DNA of 50,132 nt from contig JAYZCG010000006.1 of the NCBI GenBank assembly GCA_036338435.1, forward strand, positions 1 through 50,132. Reading direction: 5' to 3'. Below the pieces are notes generated by a model, which saw only the letters and a program-made list of their open reading frames with translations, ran no database searches and had not been told where the DNA came from. The DNA is from JAPYTY01 sp036338435 (GTDB taxonomy: Bacteria; Acidobacteriota; UBA6911; RPQK01; JADFOI01). Position 1 is the stretch's first letter. Each line of letters starts with the position of its first letter. Shown here piece by piece: positions 34,683-44,098 of this stretch. Position numbers and translations under genes: made by a program.

Positions 34683-35450
34683 ATGGAACATCACGAATCG
34701 CTAAAACAGTCTGCCACTCAAATGAGTCCTGAGTCTCCCGATGGAAAAGAGAGTGGGGGCTACGGCATCCTCCGTGAATACTACGTTACCATCATTGTAT
34801 GCACGATTTTTGCACTATTCGTCACAACCTATGTGGTGCATCCGATGACAGTACCTACCCCTTCCATGGAACCAACTATTCTGGTGGGTGATCGCTTACT
34901 CATTGACAAGTTCACCATTCGAAACAGCTTCAGACCAGGCGTTCCCATAACTCCAAAACATACCATCACCAGAGGCGACATTGTTGTTTTCAAATTCCCA
35001 AAACAGCCTGAAGTCCTTTATGTGAAACGGGCGATTGGCCTTCCAAAAGAAAGACTACAGATTATCAACAAAATCGTTTACATTGACGGTAAGTCTCTGA
35101 AAGAACCTTACAAAGTCCACTCAGATGACTACGTATATCCAGCCCAGGGCCAACACCACATGTTCGGTGGAGATTTTAATCGTGACCACTACGGTCCCAT
35201 CATTATCCCCGAAGATTTCTATTTCGTGATGGGTGACAACCGAGATGATAGCGCTGACAGTCGTTATTTCGGATTACTTCAACGCAATTATGTTGTAGGA
35301 ACTCCCCTGTTTGTATTCTGGTCCTACGAAGATGATTCAGATGCTTATCTCAGATCTTCTCTCCCCGAAATTATCAGTTTATACATAGAGCGTGCTTTCT
35401 TTTTTCTCACCCGTACCCGATGGAATCGCATGGGCCATGTGTTGCGATAA
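34683..35450 (+). CDS. lepB: Signal peptidase I, second copy
   Basis: The 255-residue protein mirrors the preceding gene: one membrane span (YYVTIIVCTIFALFVTTYVV), nucleophile Ser61 in PTPSMEPT, general base Lys115 in LYVKRAIGLPKE, and GDNRDDSADSRYFG. Both catalytic residues are present, so both copies should be active. The proteins are clearly homologous but quite different at the DNA level, so the duplication is not recent. The frame extends upstream to a TTG at 34596, which I consider non-coding. lepB next to lepA is a common arrangement. Confidence 0.93.
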   Translation: MEHHESLKQSATQMSPESPDGKESGGYGILREYYVTIIVCTIFALFVTTYVVHPMTVPTPSMEPTILVGDRLLIDKFTIRNSFRPGVPITPKHTITRGDIVVFKFPKQPEVLYVKRAIGLPKERLQIINKIVYIDGKSLKEPYKVHSDDYVYPAQGQHHMFGGDFNRDHYGPIIIPEDFYFVMGDNRDDSADSRYFGLLQRNYVVGTPLFVFWSYEDDSDAYLRSSLPEIISLYIERAFFFLTRTRWNRMGHVLR

Positions 35451-35470
35451 ACGATCAATCGGAGTCCCTC

Positions 35471-36478
35471 ATGAAATACATTCTATTCTGCACAATTGTA
35501 GTTTTTGCGAACACATGCCTTCTCACAGCTGATGTCATCAGTTTAATGAACGGTGATCGCCTTAGCGGGGAAATCCAAAGACTCGTATCAAAAAAACTCA
35601 CTTTCCAAACAGCTTACGCAGGGACTATAGAAATTGCTTGGGAGCAAATTCAGACTCTATCGACTGTTAACCCGTTACTTGTCAAATTTGGTAGTGGATC
35701 TTCGGCAATGGGATTAATCTCAAGTCCGGAACCTGGGACTTTACAACTAGATCATACTGCCCCAGTGCCACTTTCACAGGTCATTGCTATACACAAAGAA
35801 TCGAATGCGCCTCAAATACCAACTTTTCTAGCATCCTGGGCTGGTAGTGCTAATCTTGGCTACACCTTTATTCGTGGTAACACAACAATCGATAATCTTG
35901 CCGTAAATTTCCAGCCAGAACGCGAAACAATCTCGGATCGTATACGCATCTTGGCACAAGCCTTTTATAACGTTCAGGATGACATAGAAGCATCGAGCAC
36001 TCATTCGATTCAAGGCCGATACGATCGCTTTCTACGTCCCGGCCTTTTCCTTTTTGTTAACGCACTTGCCGAAACTGATGAAAGAGAGCAACTAGATCTT
36101 CGTACCAGCGGAGGAGGAGGATTTGGCATGGACTTTGCGCTAGGCCGGGTCACTCAACTATCCGTTTTTAGCGGACTGACGTTTCTTCAGGAGAATTTCA
36201 AGGACCTGGATAAAACACGCAGCGCTGAGGGTATTGCAGGAGTGGAAATTGAATCGGAACGCTTTGAGCCACTTGTTGTTGGGACCACCGCCCAACTACT
36301 TCCCATCCTCACCGGCGGCCGCTACAGAGTTCAATGGTCTGCTAACATTCGGATCCCCTTGTTTGTAGGATTTAATCTTGGACTTCAAATGTTTGATAAT
36401 TTTGATAGTCATCCTCCTCAGGTTGATGTTAAGAAAAATGATTTTGGAATTGTCTCAACTTTGGGTTACTCGTTTTGA
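35471..36478 (+). CDS. DUF481 outer-membrane beta-barrel protein
   Basis: From the ATG at 35471 (GGAG six bases upstream) the product is 335 aa with a signal peptide (MKYILFCTIVVFANTCLLTADV). The first part resembles a small periplasmic module (LMNGDRLSGEIQRL, TIEIAWEQIQTL). The C-terminal two-thirds is a series of amphipathic strands (SWAGSANLGYTFIRGN) ending in aromatic residues GYSF, as in outer-membrane barrels. DUF481 members are of unknown role. A longer frame from 35420 overlaps the second lepB and is not used. Confidence 0.85.
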   Translation: MKYILFCTIVVFANTCLLTADVISLMNGDRLSGEIQRLVSKKLTFQTAYAGTIEIAWEQIQTLSTVNPLLVKFGSGSSAMGLISSPEPGTLQLDHTAPVPLSQVIAIHKESNAPQIPTFLASWAGSANLGYTFIRGNTTIDNLAVNFQPERETISDRIRILAQAFYNVQDDIEASSTHSIQGRYDRFLRPGLFLFVNALAETDEREQLDLRTSGGGGFGMDFALGRVTQLSVFSGLTFLQENFKDLDKTRSAEGIAGVEIESERFEPLVVGTTAQLLPILTGGRYRVQWSANIRIPLFVGFNLGLQMFDNFDSHPPQVDVKKNDFGIVSTLGYSF

Positions 36479-36579
36479 ATCTACTTTGAACACATCTGAA
36501 AAATGATGTACCCGTACTGTAAAATCAAGAGAACGAGGCGCACACATAACAGTCAATATTTATTTGGAGTTGTTTTACA

Positions 36580-38376
36580 GTGGACCAAACTCATATTCGT
36601 AATTTTTGTATCATTGCCCATGTCGATCACGGCAAATCAACACTTGCTGATCGTCTACTAGAGACCACTGGGACCGTAGAATCTCGACAAATGCGCGAAC
36701 AAGTGCTAGATCGCATGGATCTCGAGCGAGAACGGGGTATTACCATCAAAATGTCCGCCGTACGCCTTGATTATCAGGCTCAAGATGGCAAGTTATATGA
36801 ACTCAACCTTATTGATACTCCAGGACATGTCGACTTTACCTACGAAGTGTCACGCAGCTTAAATGCGTGTGAAGGTGCCATTTTAGTAGTTGATGCAGCT
36901 CAGGGTGTTGAAGCTCAAACACTGGCCAACGTCAACTTGGCGCTCAACCACAATCTCACTATCATTCCGGTCATAAACAAAATCGATTTACCTTCTGCTG
37001 ATCCTGCCCGTGTAAAAAAAGAAATGGAAGAAAGCTTGCTCATTGAAGCCTCTGAATGTCTTCTAGCAAGTGCTAAGCAAGGGGATGGAATTCAAGAAAT
37101 TTTAGAATCCATCGTACAGCATATTCCTCCACCACAGGGGCAAACCAGCGGTCCTTTACGTGCCCTGGTATTCGACAGCCATTTCGATCCCTATGTCGGA
37201 ATTATTGCATACGTACGAATCGTAGACGGGGTTTTAAAACCCAACATGCGAATACACATGATGACTTCTGGTCACGAGGCTGAAGTCACGGGTGTAGGTG
37301 TATTTGCTCCAGACATGCAATCAACAGATGCTCTGGAAACTGGGCAGGTAGGATTTGTTCACGCTGGAATCAAAGAAATTGGACAATGCCGCGTCGGAGA
37401 TACGATGACGGACGCCATCAAACCTAGCAACCAAGCACTTCCTGGATATCAACAAGTGAAACCGATGGTCTTTTATGGACTTTATCCTATAGATGGGGAG
37501 CAATTCCCTGACTTGCGGCAAGCCCTTGAACGCCTTCAACTTAACGATGGGGCACTCTCTTTCGAACCCGAAACTTCGGCGGCATTGGGATTTGGATTCC
37601 GTTGTGGATTTCTGGGACTACTGCACAGTGAAATAGTTCAGGAACGCCTGGAACGTGAATTTGACCTAGACCTTATCGCTACCTCTCCGTCTGTAAACTA
37701 CCGCATCACTCTCACTGACGGGTCTGTACTTCACGTGGACAATCCTAGTAACTGGCCTGAGGCAGGAGAAATTGTCAAAATTGAAGAACCATATGTGCTG
37801 GCCACAATTATTACTCCAAACGATTATGTCAGCCTCTGTATGGATTTGTGTAAGGATCGCCGTGGCACATTTCGTTCCATGGACTATACAGCCGGCAATC
37901 GTCTTGTCCTAACTAATGAGCTCCCACTTACCGAAATCCTTTTTGATTTCTTTGACGCCCTCAAAAGCCGAACTCGAGGCTACGCATCATTTGACTATGA
38001 GTTTCTAAGCTACACCGAAGGCAGTCTCGTCAAATTGGATTTACTTGTTAACGGAGAACCTATTGATGCATTGAGTTTCATCACTCACCGCAGTAGCGCT
38101 TACACACGTGGCAAAGCCTTAGTAGGGCGGCTAAAAGAAGTTCTGCCACGACAATTATTTGAGATTCGAATCCAAGCTTTTTTAGGTGGAAAAGCAATTG
38201 CAGCTGAGCGCATCTCTCCCAAACGTAAAAATGTTCTTGCGAAGTGTTATGGAGGAGATGTCACACGTAAGCGAAAACTCTTAGAACGACAAAAAAAAGG
38301 TAAACGCCGCATGAAATCAGTGGGTCAAGTAGAAATTCCACAGGAAGCTTTTCTAAGCATGCTACGCATTGAGTAA
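36580..38376 (+). CDS. lepA: Elongation factor 4 (LepA)
   Basis: LepA is a ribosome-associated GTPase linked to back-translocation or 30S biogenesis. The 598-residue protein has G1 AHVDHGKSTLADRL, DTPGHVDFTYEV and NKIDLPSADP, and the LepA-specific C-terminal domain with RKNVLAKCYGGDVTRKRKLL. The start is a GTG with GGAG ten bases upstream. It sits after the lepB pair as in many bacteria. Confidence 0.97.
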   Translation: MDQTHIRNFCIIAHVDHGKSTLADRLLETTGTVESRQMREQVLDRMDLERERGITIKMSAVRLDYQAQDGKLYELNLIDTPGHVDFTYEVSRSLNACEGAILVVDAAQGVEAQTLANVNLALNHNLTIIPVINKIDLPSADPARVKKEMEESLLIEASECLLASAKQGDGIQEILESIVQHIPPPQGQTSGPLRALVFDSHFDPYVGIIAYVRIVDGVLKPNMRIHMMTSGHEAEVTGVGVFAPDMQSTDALETGQVGFVHAGIKEIGQCRVGDTMTDAIKPSNQALPGYQQVKPMVFYGLYPIDGEQFPDLRQALERLQLNDGALSFEPETSAALGFGFRCGFLGLLHSEIVQERLEREFDLDLIATSPSVNYRITLTDGSVLHVDNPSNWPEAGEIVKIEEPYVLATIITPNDYVSLCMDLCKDRRGTFRSMDYTAGNRLVLTNELPLTEILFDFFDALKSRTRGYASFDYEFLSYTEGSLVKLDLLVNGEPIDALSFITHRSSAYTRGKALVGRLKEVLPRQLFEIRIQAFLGGKAIAAERISPKRKNVLAKCYGGDVTRKRKLLERQKKGKRRMKSVGQVEIPQEAFLSMLRIE

Positions 38377-38430
38377 AAAGACAGAAGTTAAATCTAAAAT
38401 TTGTAGTACAAAACTTTAAAATACTCATCA

Positions 38431-39597
38431 ATGCAACAAATAAAGCATACCAGCACCGATACAAAGCCTCCTTTGGGAATCTATGTCCATATTCCTTTTT
38501 GTGTTCATAAATGCTATTACTGTGACTTTGTCTCCGGACCTTTCAGTGAAAGCGTACGCAAACTCTATCTGGAAGCTCTGCAGGAAGAGATCAAAAATAC
38601 GTCTTGGACTGGATCTCACGCGAGAACTGTTTTTTTTGGTGGAGGCACTCCTTCAGAACTTAACTTCTTGGAACTCCAAAAACTTACGACGACTCTGACC
38701 AGAACTTTTGAATGTAATGAAAATACCGAGTGGTCCATTGAGTGTAATCCAGCAACCATGTCTGAAGATTTCTTCTCATCTATCCGAACATTAGGATTCA
38801 ATAGAGTAAGCCTGGGCGTTCAATCTTTTAATGACTACTACTTAAAAACTATCGGTCGAATCCATACTGCACAAGAAGCAAGAACCGCTTATCGAATGTT
38901 TCGCCAGGCCGGCTTCAACAACATCAACATGGATTTGATCTTTGCCATTCCAGGTCAAACTATTCGAGAATGGCGGACTGATTTAAAAGAAGCAATATCC
39001 CTCTCGCCCGAACATCTGTCCCTATACAATCTCACCATCGAACCAGATACAGAGTTTGGACACCGTTTGGCTAACGGAAAGTTGGAGGAAACAGATGAGG
39101 ATTTAGCAGCTGACATGTATGAATCTGCAATGGAACTCACACAATCAGCTGGATACCATCAATATGAAATCTCAAACTATTCGCGGCCAGGACTCGAGTG
39201 TGCTCACAACTTTATTTACTGGAGAAATCAGCCCTATCTTGGCTTTGGTGTCAGTGCTGCATCATTTGTAGGGGGAATACGTTGGACCCATACGGCCAAC
39301 CTGACCGAGTATATTGAAACTGCGCCTAGCGGCCAAACAACACGGGCTAGCGAAGAAACACTCAATGTGCGGAAAGCTCTAGGGGAGGAAATAATGTTAG
39401 GTCTACGCACTGAGGAAGGGATTTCCCCGACAGTTTTGTCAGATCGCTACTCATGTGATGTCCCTGCACTTTTTTCCCAGACCTTTAAAGCTCTGAGGGC
39501 CAATGGCCTTCTATTGCAGGAAAATGAACGCGTGAAGCTTACTAGGCGAGGAAAGATGCTCGCCAACGACGTGTGTTCTCTGTTCCTTGCAGGTTAG
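38431..39597 (+). CDS. hemW: HemW, radical SAM heme chaperone-like protein
   Basis: A radical SAM protein related to oxygen-independent coproporphyrinogen oxidase. The 388-residue product has the 4Fe-4S motif CVHKCYYCDF; the residue after the last Cys pair is Phe, as in HemW, not the extra Cys of HemN. It also has FFGGGTPSEL and the MDLIFAIPGQT block, and an HemN C-terminal domain. HemW is thought to be a heme chaperone and not the oxidase. It follows lepA by 54 bp, a frequent neighbour pair. Confidence 0.93.
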   Translation: MQQIKHTSTDTKPPLGIYVHIPFCVHKCYYCDFVSGPFSESVRKLYLEALQEEIKNTSWTGSHARTVFFGGGTPSELNFLELQKLTTTLTRTFECNENTEWSIECNPATMSEDFFSSIRTLGFNRVSLGVQSFNDYYLKTIGRIHTAQEARTAYRMFRQAGFNNINMDLIFAIPGQTIREWRTDLKEAISLSPEHLSLYNLTIEPDTEFGHRLANGKLEETDEDLAADMYESAMELTQSAGYHQYEISNYSRPGLECAHNFIYWRNQPYLGFGVSAASFVGGIRWTHTANLTEYIETAPSGQTTRASEETLNVRKALGEEIMLGLRTEEGISPTVLSDRYSCDVPALFSQTFKALRANGLLLQENERVKLTRRGKMLANDVCSLFLAG

Positions 39598-39697
39598 TCG
39601 ATACAACATCGCCACGGAATACTTCTATTTGTTATCGGTAGAATCCCCATCAACCAGACCACCGTGTTGTCACACTGGTTCATAGATAATTGGAAAG

Positions 39698-39886
39698 ATG
39701 AGCGTTGTCGAGTTGACTCTTTTGTTTTCGGCCAGCTTTGTATTAGTTTTTTGCGTATTCTGGGTAGCTTTACGCATGCTGTTCAAACTTCCTGGCATCA
39801 TTTGGAATATCTTCAAATTTACCTTGCTCTTACTGGTGTTGGGAGTTCTCCTATTAATTTTCGGCACAATCGCTTCAAAAGTGTAA
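39698..39886 (+). CDS. Small two-TM membrane protein
   Basis: The 62-residue ORF begins ATG with GGAAAG just before it and consists of two long hydrophobic helices (VVELTLLFSASFVLVFCVFW and FKFTLLLLVLGVLLLIFG) joined by a short segment. Nothing identifies a family. It lies between hemW and the convergent aceF, ending 13 bp from the aceF stop. A ribosome binding site and clean TM pattern favour a real gene; two other frames overlap it and lack such features. Confidence 0.5.
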   Translation: MSVVELTLLFSASFVLVFCVFWVALRMLFKLPGIIWNIFKFTLLLLVLGVLLLIFGTIASKV

Positions 39887-39899
39887 CAAAACAATACCC

Positions 39900-41258
39900 T
39901 CACCCTTCCAAAGAGATGAGAAAGGGATCTTCTAACGCCTGGGCAATCCAACGCAAAAACCGTATTGCCTCAGCTCCATCAATAAGTCGATGATCATAAG
40001 AAAGGGATAGGGGGATCATTAACCGAGACCTCACCTCGCCGCCCTGGTCAACCGGTTCAATGCTTCCCTGTGATACGCCCAAAATTGCCACTTCAGGAGC
40101 ATTCACGATCGGAGAAAAATAAGTGCCACCTATGCCACCCAAATTGCTTATGGTGAAACTTCCTCCCTCCATCTCATCTAGAGTCATTTTAGAATCTCGT
40201 GCCCTTTCGGCAATTTCAAATAATTCCACAGAAAGATCTGTAATGTTCTTTTGATCTACATCTCGGATTACCGGGACTAAGAGCCCACGATCGGTGTCAA
40301 CTGCTACGCCAATATGACAATAGTCCTTGTAAATAATCTCTTTATTTAACAGATCGATGCTAGATTTAAATTTAGGAAATACATTAAGAGCAGAGGCCAC
40401 TATTTTAACTATTATTGCAGTCACCGTCAGCTTCCCACCAGCAATTTCCACTCGATTTTTATATCGCTTTCGTGCCTGCTCTAATTCCGTAATGTCAGCC
40501 TTTTCGTGCTGAGTAACCTGGGGAACTGTTTTCCAGGAGTGAATTACACGCTCAGCCATCTTTTGACGAACATTACCAAGAGGTTTTCGCTGCACTGTTC
40601 CCCATTTGGTAAAATCAGGTAGAGATTCAATCTCCATCTCGACAACACCAGAAACTTCTTTTACGTTCTCCTGAGTTGTACGAGAATGATCCTTAACATC
40701 ATCAATAGAAATACGTCCTTGAGGTCCAGATCCTTGAATGTTTTCAATGTCTAGTCCAATTTGGCGGGCAAAACGCCTCACTGAAGGAGCGGCGGATATA
40801 AGTTTGGCTGAATTTTCAGTAGTTGATTTACTTGGAACAGGTGCAAAGTCTACCGCCTCCAGCCCGACGGTTTGTGGTTGGTTGTCCAATTTACCCCTTT
40901 TGGGTGTAGATAGTTTTTTTACTTTTGGAGACTGCTTTTCCTTTGATGGGCTTGATTTATTTGTCTTTTCACCTTGAGAAAATTCAGTTTTGTTGGTCTC
41001 TTTCCCAGTTGCCTTCCCATGGGATTCCTTTACCGTCACAATCAATTGCCCTGGTTTAATGCTATCGCCCTCTCTTACATGTACTTCTTCAACTATTCCT
41101 TGAATTGAGCAAGGAACTTCGATGACTGCTTTCTCCGTTTCAAGTTCTAGAAGTGGCTGCTCTTGACTGATCTGGTCTCCCACACGAACTAACACCTTGA
41201 CCACGTCACCAGAATCAATATTTTCACCTAACTTGGGAAGTTTAAATTTCAATGCCAT
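39900..41258 (-). CDS. aceF: Pyruvate dehydrogenase E2, dihydrolipoamide acetyltransferase
   Basis: E2 transfers the acetyl group to CoA. From the ATG at 41258 it is 452 aa with one lipoyl domain (lipoyl Lys43 in ETEKAVIEVP), a Lys/Ser/Pro-rich linker, the E1-binding domain (SAAPSVRRFARQIGLD with GSGPQGRISIDDV) and the acyltransferase core ending in the active-site SYDHRLIDGAEA. One lipoyl domain is fewer than in Escherichia coli, which has three. It follows aceE by 55 bp. No E3 gene is in the window. Confidence 0.95.
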   Translation of the reverse strand: MALKFKLPKLGENIDSGDVVKVLVRVGDQISQEQPLLELETEKAVIEVPCSIQGIVEEVHVREGDSIKPGQLIVTVKESHGKATGKETNKTEFSQGEKTNKSSPSKEKQSPKVKKLSTPKRGKLDNQPQTVGLEAVDFAPVPSKSTTENSAKLISAAPSVRRFARQIGLDIENIQGSGPQGRISIDDVKDHSRTTQENVKEVSGVVEMEIESLPDFTKWGTVQRKPLGNVRQKMAERVIHSWKTVPQVTQHEKADITELEQARKRYKNRVEIAGGKLTVTAIIVKIVASALNVFPKFKSSIDLLNKEIIYKDYCHIGVAVDTDRGLLVPVIRDVDQKNITDLSVELFEIAERARDSKMTLDEMEGGSFTISNLGGIGGTYFSPIVNAPEVAILGVSQGSIEPVDQGGEVRSRLMIPLSLSYDHRLIDGAEAIRFLRWIAQALEDPFLISLEG

Positions 41259-41313
41259 ACCTAACAACTATCAAACATTGTCTCATACTAGTCTTCTCAG
41301 TTTACATTTTTAC

Positions 41314-44001
41314 CTACGAACTTACAGGCTCTACTTTTTTCGGATCGATATCCAGAATTTTAATAGCATCCTGAACCACACTGGCTTCGATCTGTTGTTC
41401 TCGGGCCAGTGAGTATAAAGTTGCTAACACTAAAAACTTTTCATCAACCTCGAAAAAATCTCGCAAAGCCACACGCGTGTCACTCCGACCAAACCCATCT
41501 GTGCCCAATGAATAAAAAGCTTTAGGAAACCACCTTGCTACAGAATCCGGCAACGCCTTGAGATAGTCCGAAGCTGCCACACAAACACCTGGAGCCTGAT
41601 CCAGACACTGGCCTATGTATGTCATCCGGGGCTTCTTGGTGGGATTCAACATATTCCAACGCTCCACACTCAAAGCATCGTGTCGTAGTGCTTTGTAGCT
41701 TGTAACACTCCATACGTCAGCAGCCACATTAAATTGATTCCATAAAGTTTCCTGTGCTTTTAAAACCTCGTTGAGAATTGCTCCACTTCCAAAAAGCTGA
41801 GCACGCAACTTAGCATCTTTATGTTCTGAAGCCTTGTAACGATACAAGCCCTTGATAATCCCTTCTTCCACTCCTTTTGGCATGGGCGGTTGACTGTAAT
41901 TTTCGTTTTCCACCGTCAAGTAATAGAAAACATCCTCTTGCTCTACATACATCCGCCGAATTCCTTCACGAACAATGACTGCTAGCTCATAGGCGAAAGC
42001 AGGATCATACGTTAGAAGATTTGGAACCCCGTAGGCTAGTAAGTGACTATGTCCATCCTGGTGCTGTAGTCCTTCACCAGACAGAGTTGTCCGGCCTGCT
42101 GTCCCACCGATCATAAAACCTCGACATCGCATATCCCCCGCAGCCCAGATCAAATCACCAATCCTCTGAAATCCAAACATAGAATAGTACGTAAAAAATG
42201 GAATCATACTTATCCCATGCGTAGAATAAGCCGTACCCGCTGCAATAAAGGAAGCCATTGCACCTGCTTCAGTTATTCCCTCTTCTAAAATCTGACCGTC
42301 CTTTGCCTCTCTATAGAAAAGTAGGCTCCCAGAATCAACCGGGTCATACAGTTGGCCCTTGCTGGAGTAAATCCCAAATTGCCCAAAAAGAGATTCCATT
42401 CCAAAGGTACGGGCCTCATCAGGAATAATTGGGACAATATATTTCCCAATATTGCGATCCTTCAATAACCTAGCTAATAGTCGAACATAAACCATTGTAG
42501 TAGACACTTCACGTCCTTCTGTCCCCTCAAAAAATTCCTTAAAAAAGCTTCGAGGGGGACACTTGTGAACCTGGGCTCTACTTTGTCGACTGGGAACATA
42601 CCCTTTGAGTTTTTTACGACACTTATGAATATAGCGGATCTCCATACTATCCTCTGCAGGCTTGTAGAAAGGAGCTCCGGAAATTTCTTCATCTGAAAGC
42701 GGAATCGAAAAACGTGAACGAAAGGCCCTAAGCTCTTCTTCATTAAGCTTTTTTTGCTGATGGGTAATATTTCTGCCTTCCCCCGCCTCTCCCAAACCAT
42801 ATCCCTTTACCGTTTTTGCTAAAATGACGGAAGGGGACCCCTTGTGCAAGCAAGCCGCTCTGTAGGCATTGTAAATCTTGTCTGGGTCGTGCCCACCTCG
42901 CATCAGCTTTTCCAACTCCTCATCGGACATGCGCTCCGCTAACTTAGCCAACCGGGAATCACCTTCAAAAAGATGTTTGCGAATATATGCTCCAGTTTCA
43001 ATTGTATATCTCTGATACTCCCCATCTACTAACTCTCCTAATCTCTTGATCAGAAGGCCTTCTTTGTCTTGCTCAAATAGTGGATCCCATGAACTACCAA
43101 AGATCACCTTAATCACATTCCACCCAGCGCCACGGAAAGCAGCCTCCAGTTCTTGGATAATTTTGCCATTTCCTCGAACGGGCCCATCCAATCTTTGCAG
43201 ATTGCAATTAACCACAAAAATCAGATTGTCAAGACCCTCGCGGGAAGCCAAGGTAATTGCTCCCAGAGATTCTGGCTCGTCGGTTTCTCCGTCCCCCACA
43301 AACACCCATACTTTTGCATCAGATGGATCCTTCAAGCCTCGATGTTCCAGATAACGATTAAAGCGGGCTTGATATATCCCCATGATTGGAGATAATCCCA
43401 TCGAAACTGTTGGAAATTGCCAAAAATTCTCCATTAACCAAGGATGTGGATAAGAGGAAAGCCCCCCATCTGGGCTCAATTCCCGGCGAAAGTTTTTTAG
43501 TTGTTTCTTAGAAATGCGATTTTCCAAAAAAGCACGCGCGTAAATCCCAGGAGAAGCATGTCCTTGAAAATAGACACTATCGCCATCACTATTTTTGTCC
43601 CGGGCGCGAAAAAAATGATTAAACCCTACTTCGTAGAGGGCCGCTGCCGAGGCATAGGTTGAAATGTGTCCCCCTATTCCATGTGCTTCTCTATTAGCTC
43701 GAACTACCATGGCCATAGCGTTCCATCGGATCAAGCTCTTAATCCTTCTCTCCATAGCCCGGCTACCTGGGAAAGGAATTTGCTGATGGAGAGGGATGGT
43801 ATTAATGTAAGGGGTGTTCGCTGAGAAAGGCAACCTCATGCCCTTGCGTGCTAGATGGGCGTACAAATGTTCCAGTAAAGTCCGAACACGTTCTGGGCCC
43901 TTTTTATAAAAAACATAGTCGATCGACTCCATCCACTCTCGAAGCTCAATGGCTTCCGACTCAATCAATTGCCGATCTTTACTGTCAGTAGAATCCGTCA
44001 T
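41314..44001 (-). CDS. aceE: Pyruvate dehydrogenase E1, homodimeric type
   Basis: AceE decarboxylates pyruvate with thiamine diphosphate. Starting at the ATG 43999-44001 it is 895 aa, like the single-chain E1 of proteobacteria. It has the ThDP motif GDGETDEPES, the N-terminal HGIGGHISTYASAA block, and AGRTTLSGEGLQHQDGHS. The frame runs 25 codons further upstream, but those residues are unlike the family and lack a good ribosome binding site; the start is not firmly fixed. Confidence 0.95.
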   Translation of the reverse strand: MTDSTDSKDRQLIESEAIELREWMESIDYVFYKKGPERVRTLLEHLYAHLARKGMRLPFSANTPYINTIPLHQQIPFPGSRAMERRIKSLIRWNAMAMVVRANREAHGIGGHISTYASAAALYEVGFNHFFRARDKNSDGDSVYFQGHASPGIYARAFLENRISKKQLKNFRRELSPDGGLSSYPHPWLMENFWQFPTVSMGLSPIMGIYQARFNRYLEHRGLKDPSDAKVWVFVGDGETDEPESLGAITLASREGLDNLIFVVNCNLQRLDGPVRGNGKIIQELEAAFRGAGWNVIKVIFGSSWDPLFEQDKEGLLIKRLGELVDGEYQRYTIETGAYIRKHLFEGDSRLAKLAERMSDEELEKLMRGGHDPDKIYNAYRAACLHKGSPSVILAKTVKGYGLGEAGEGRNITHQQKKLNEEELRAFRSRFSIPLSDEEISGAPFYKPAEDSMEIRYIHKCRKKLKGYVPSRQSRAQVHKCPPRSFFKEFFEGTEGREVSTTMVYVRLLARLLKDRNIGKYIVPIIPDEARTFGMESLFGQFGIYSSKGQLYDPVDSGSLLFYREAKDGQILEEGITEAGAMASFIAAGTAYSTHGISMIPFFTYYSMFGFQRIGDLIWAAGDMRCRGFMIGGTAGRTTLSGEGLQHQDGHSHLLAYGVPNLLTYDPAFAYELAVIVREGIRRMYVEQEDVFYYLTVENENYSQPPMPKGVEEGIIKGLYRYKASEHKDAKLRAQLFGSGAILNEVLKAQETLWNQFNVAADVWSVTSYKALRHDALSVERWNMLNPTKKPRMTYIGQCLDQAPGVCVAASDYLKALPDSVARWFPKAFYSLGTDGFGRSDTRVALRDFFEVDEKFLVLATLYSLAREQQIEASVVQDAIKILDIDPKKVEPVSS

Positions 44002-44098
44002 AAGACTTTTTGCACCCATTCTGATAAATAGTGCTATTGGTATACAATTGTGTAGTAAACCATCGGGTAGATTCAACTTTCCTAATGCGAAACCACCT

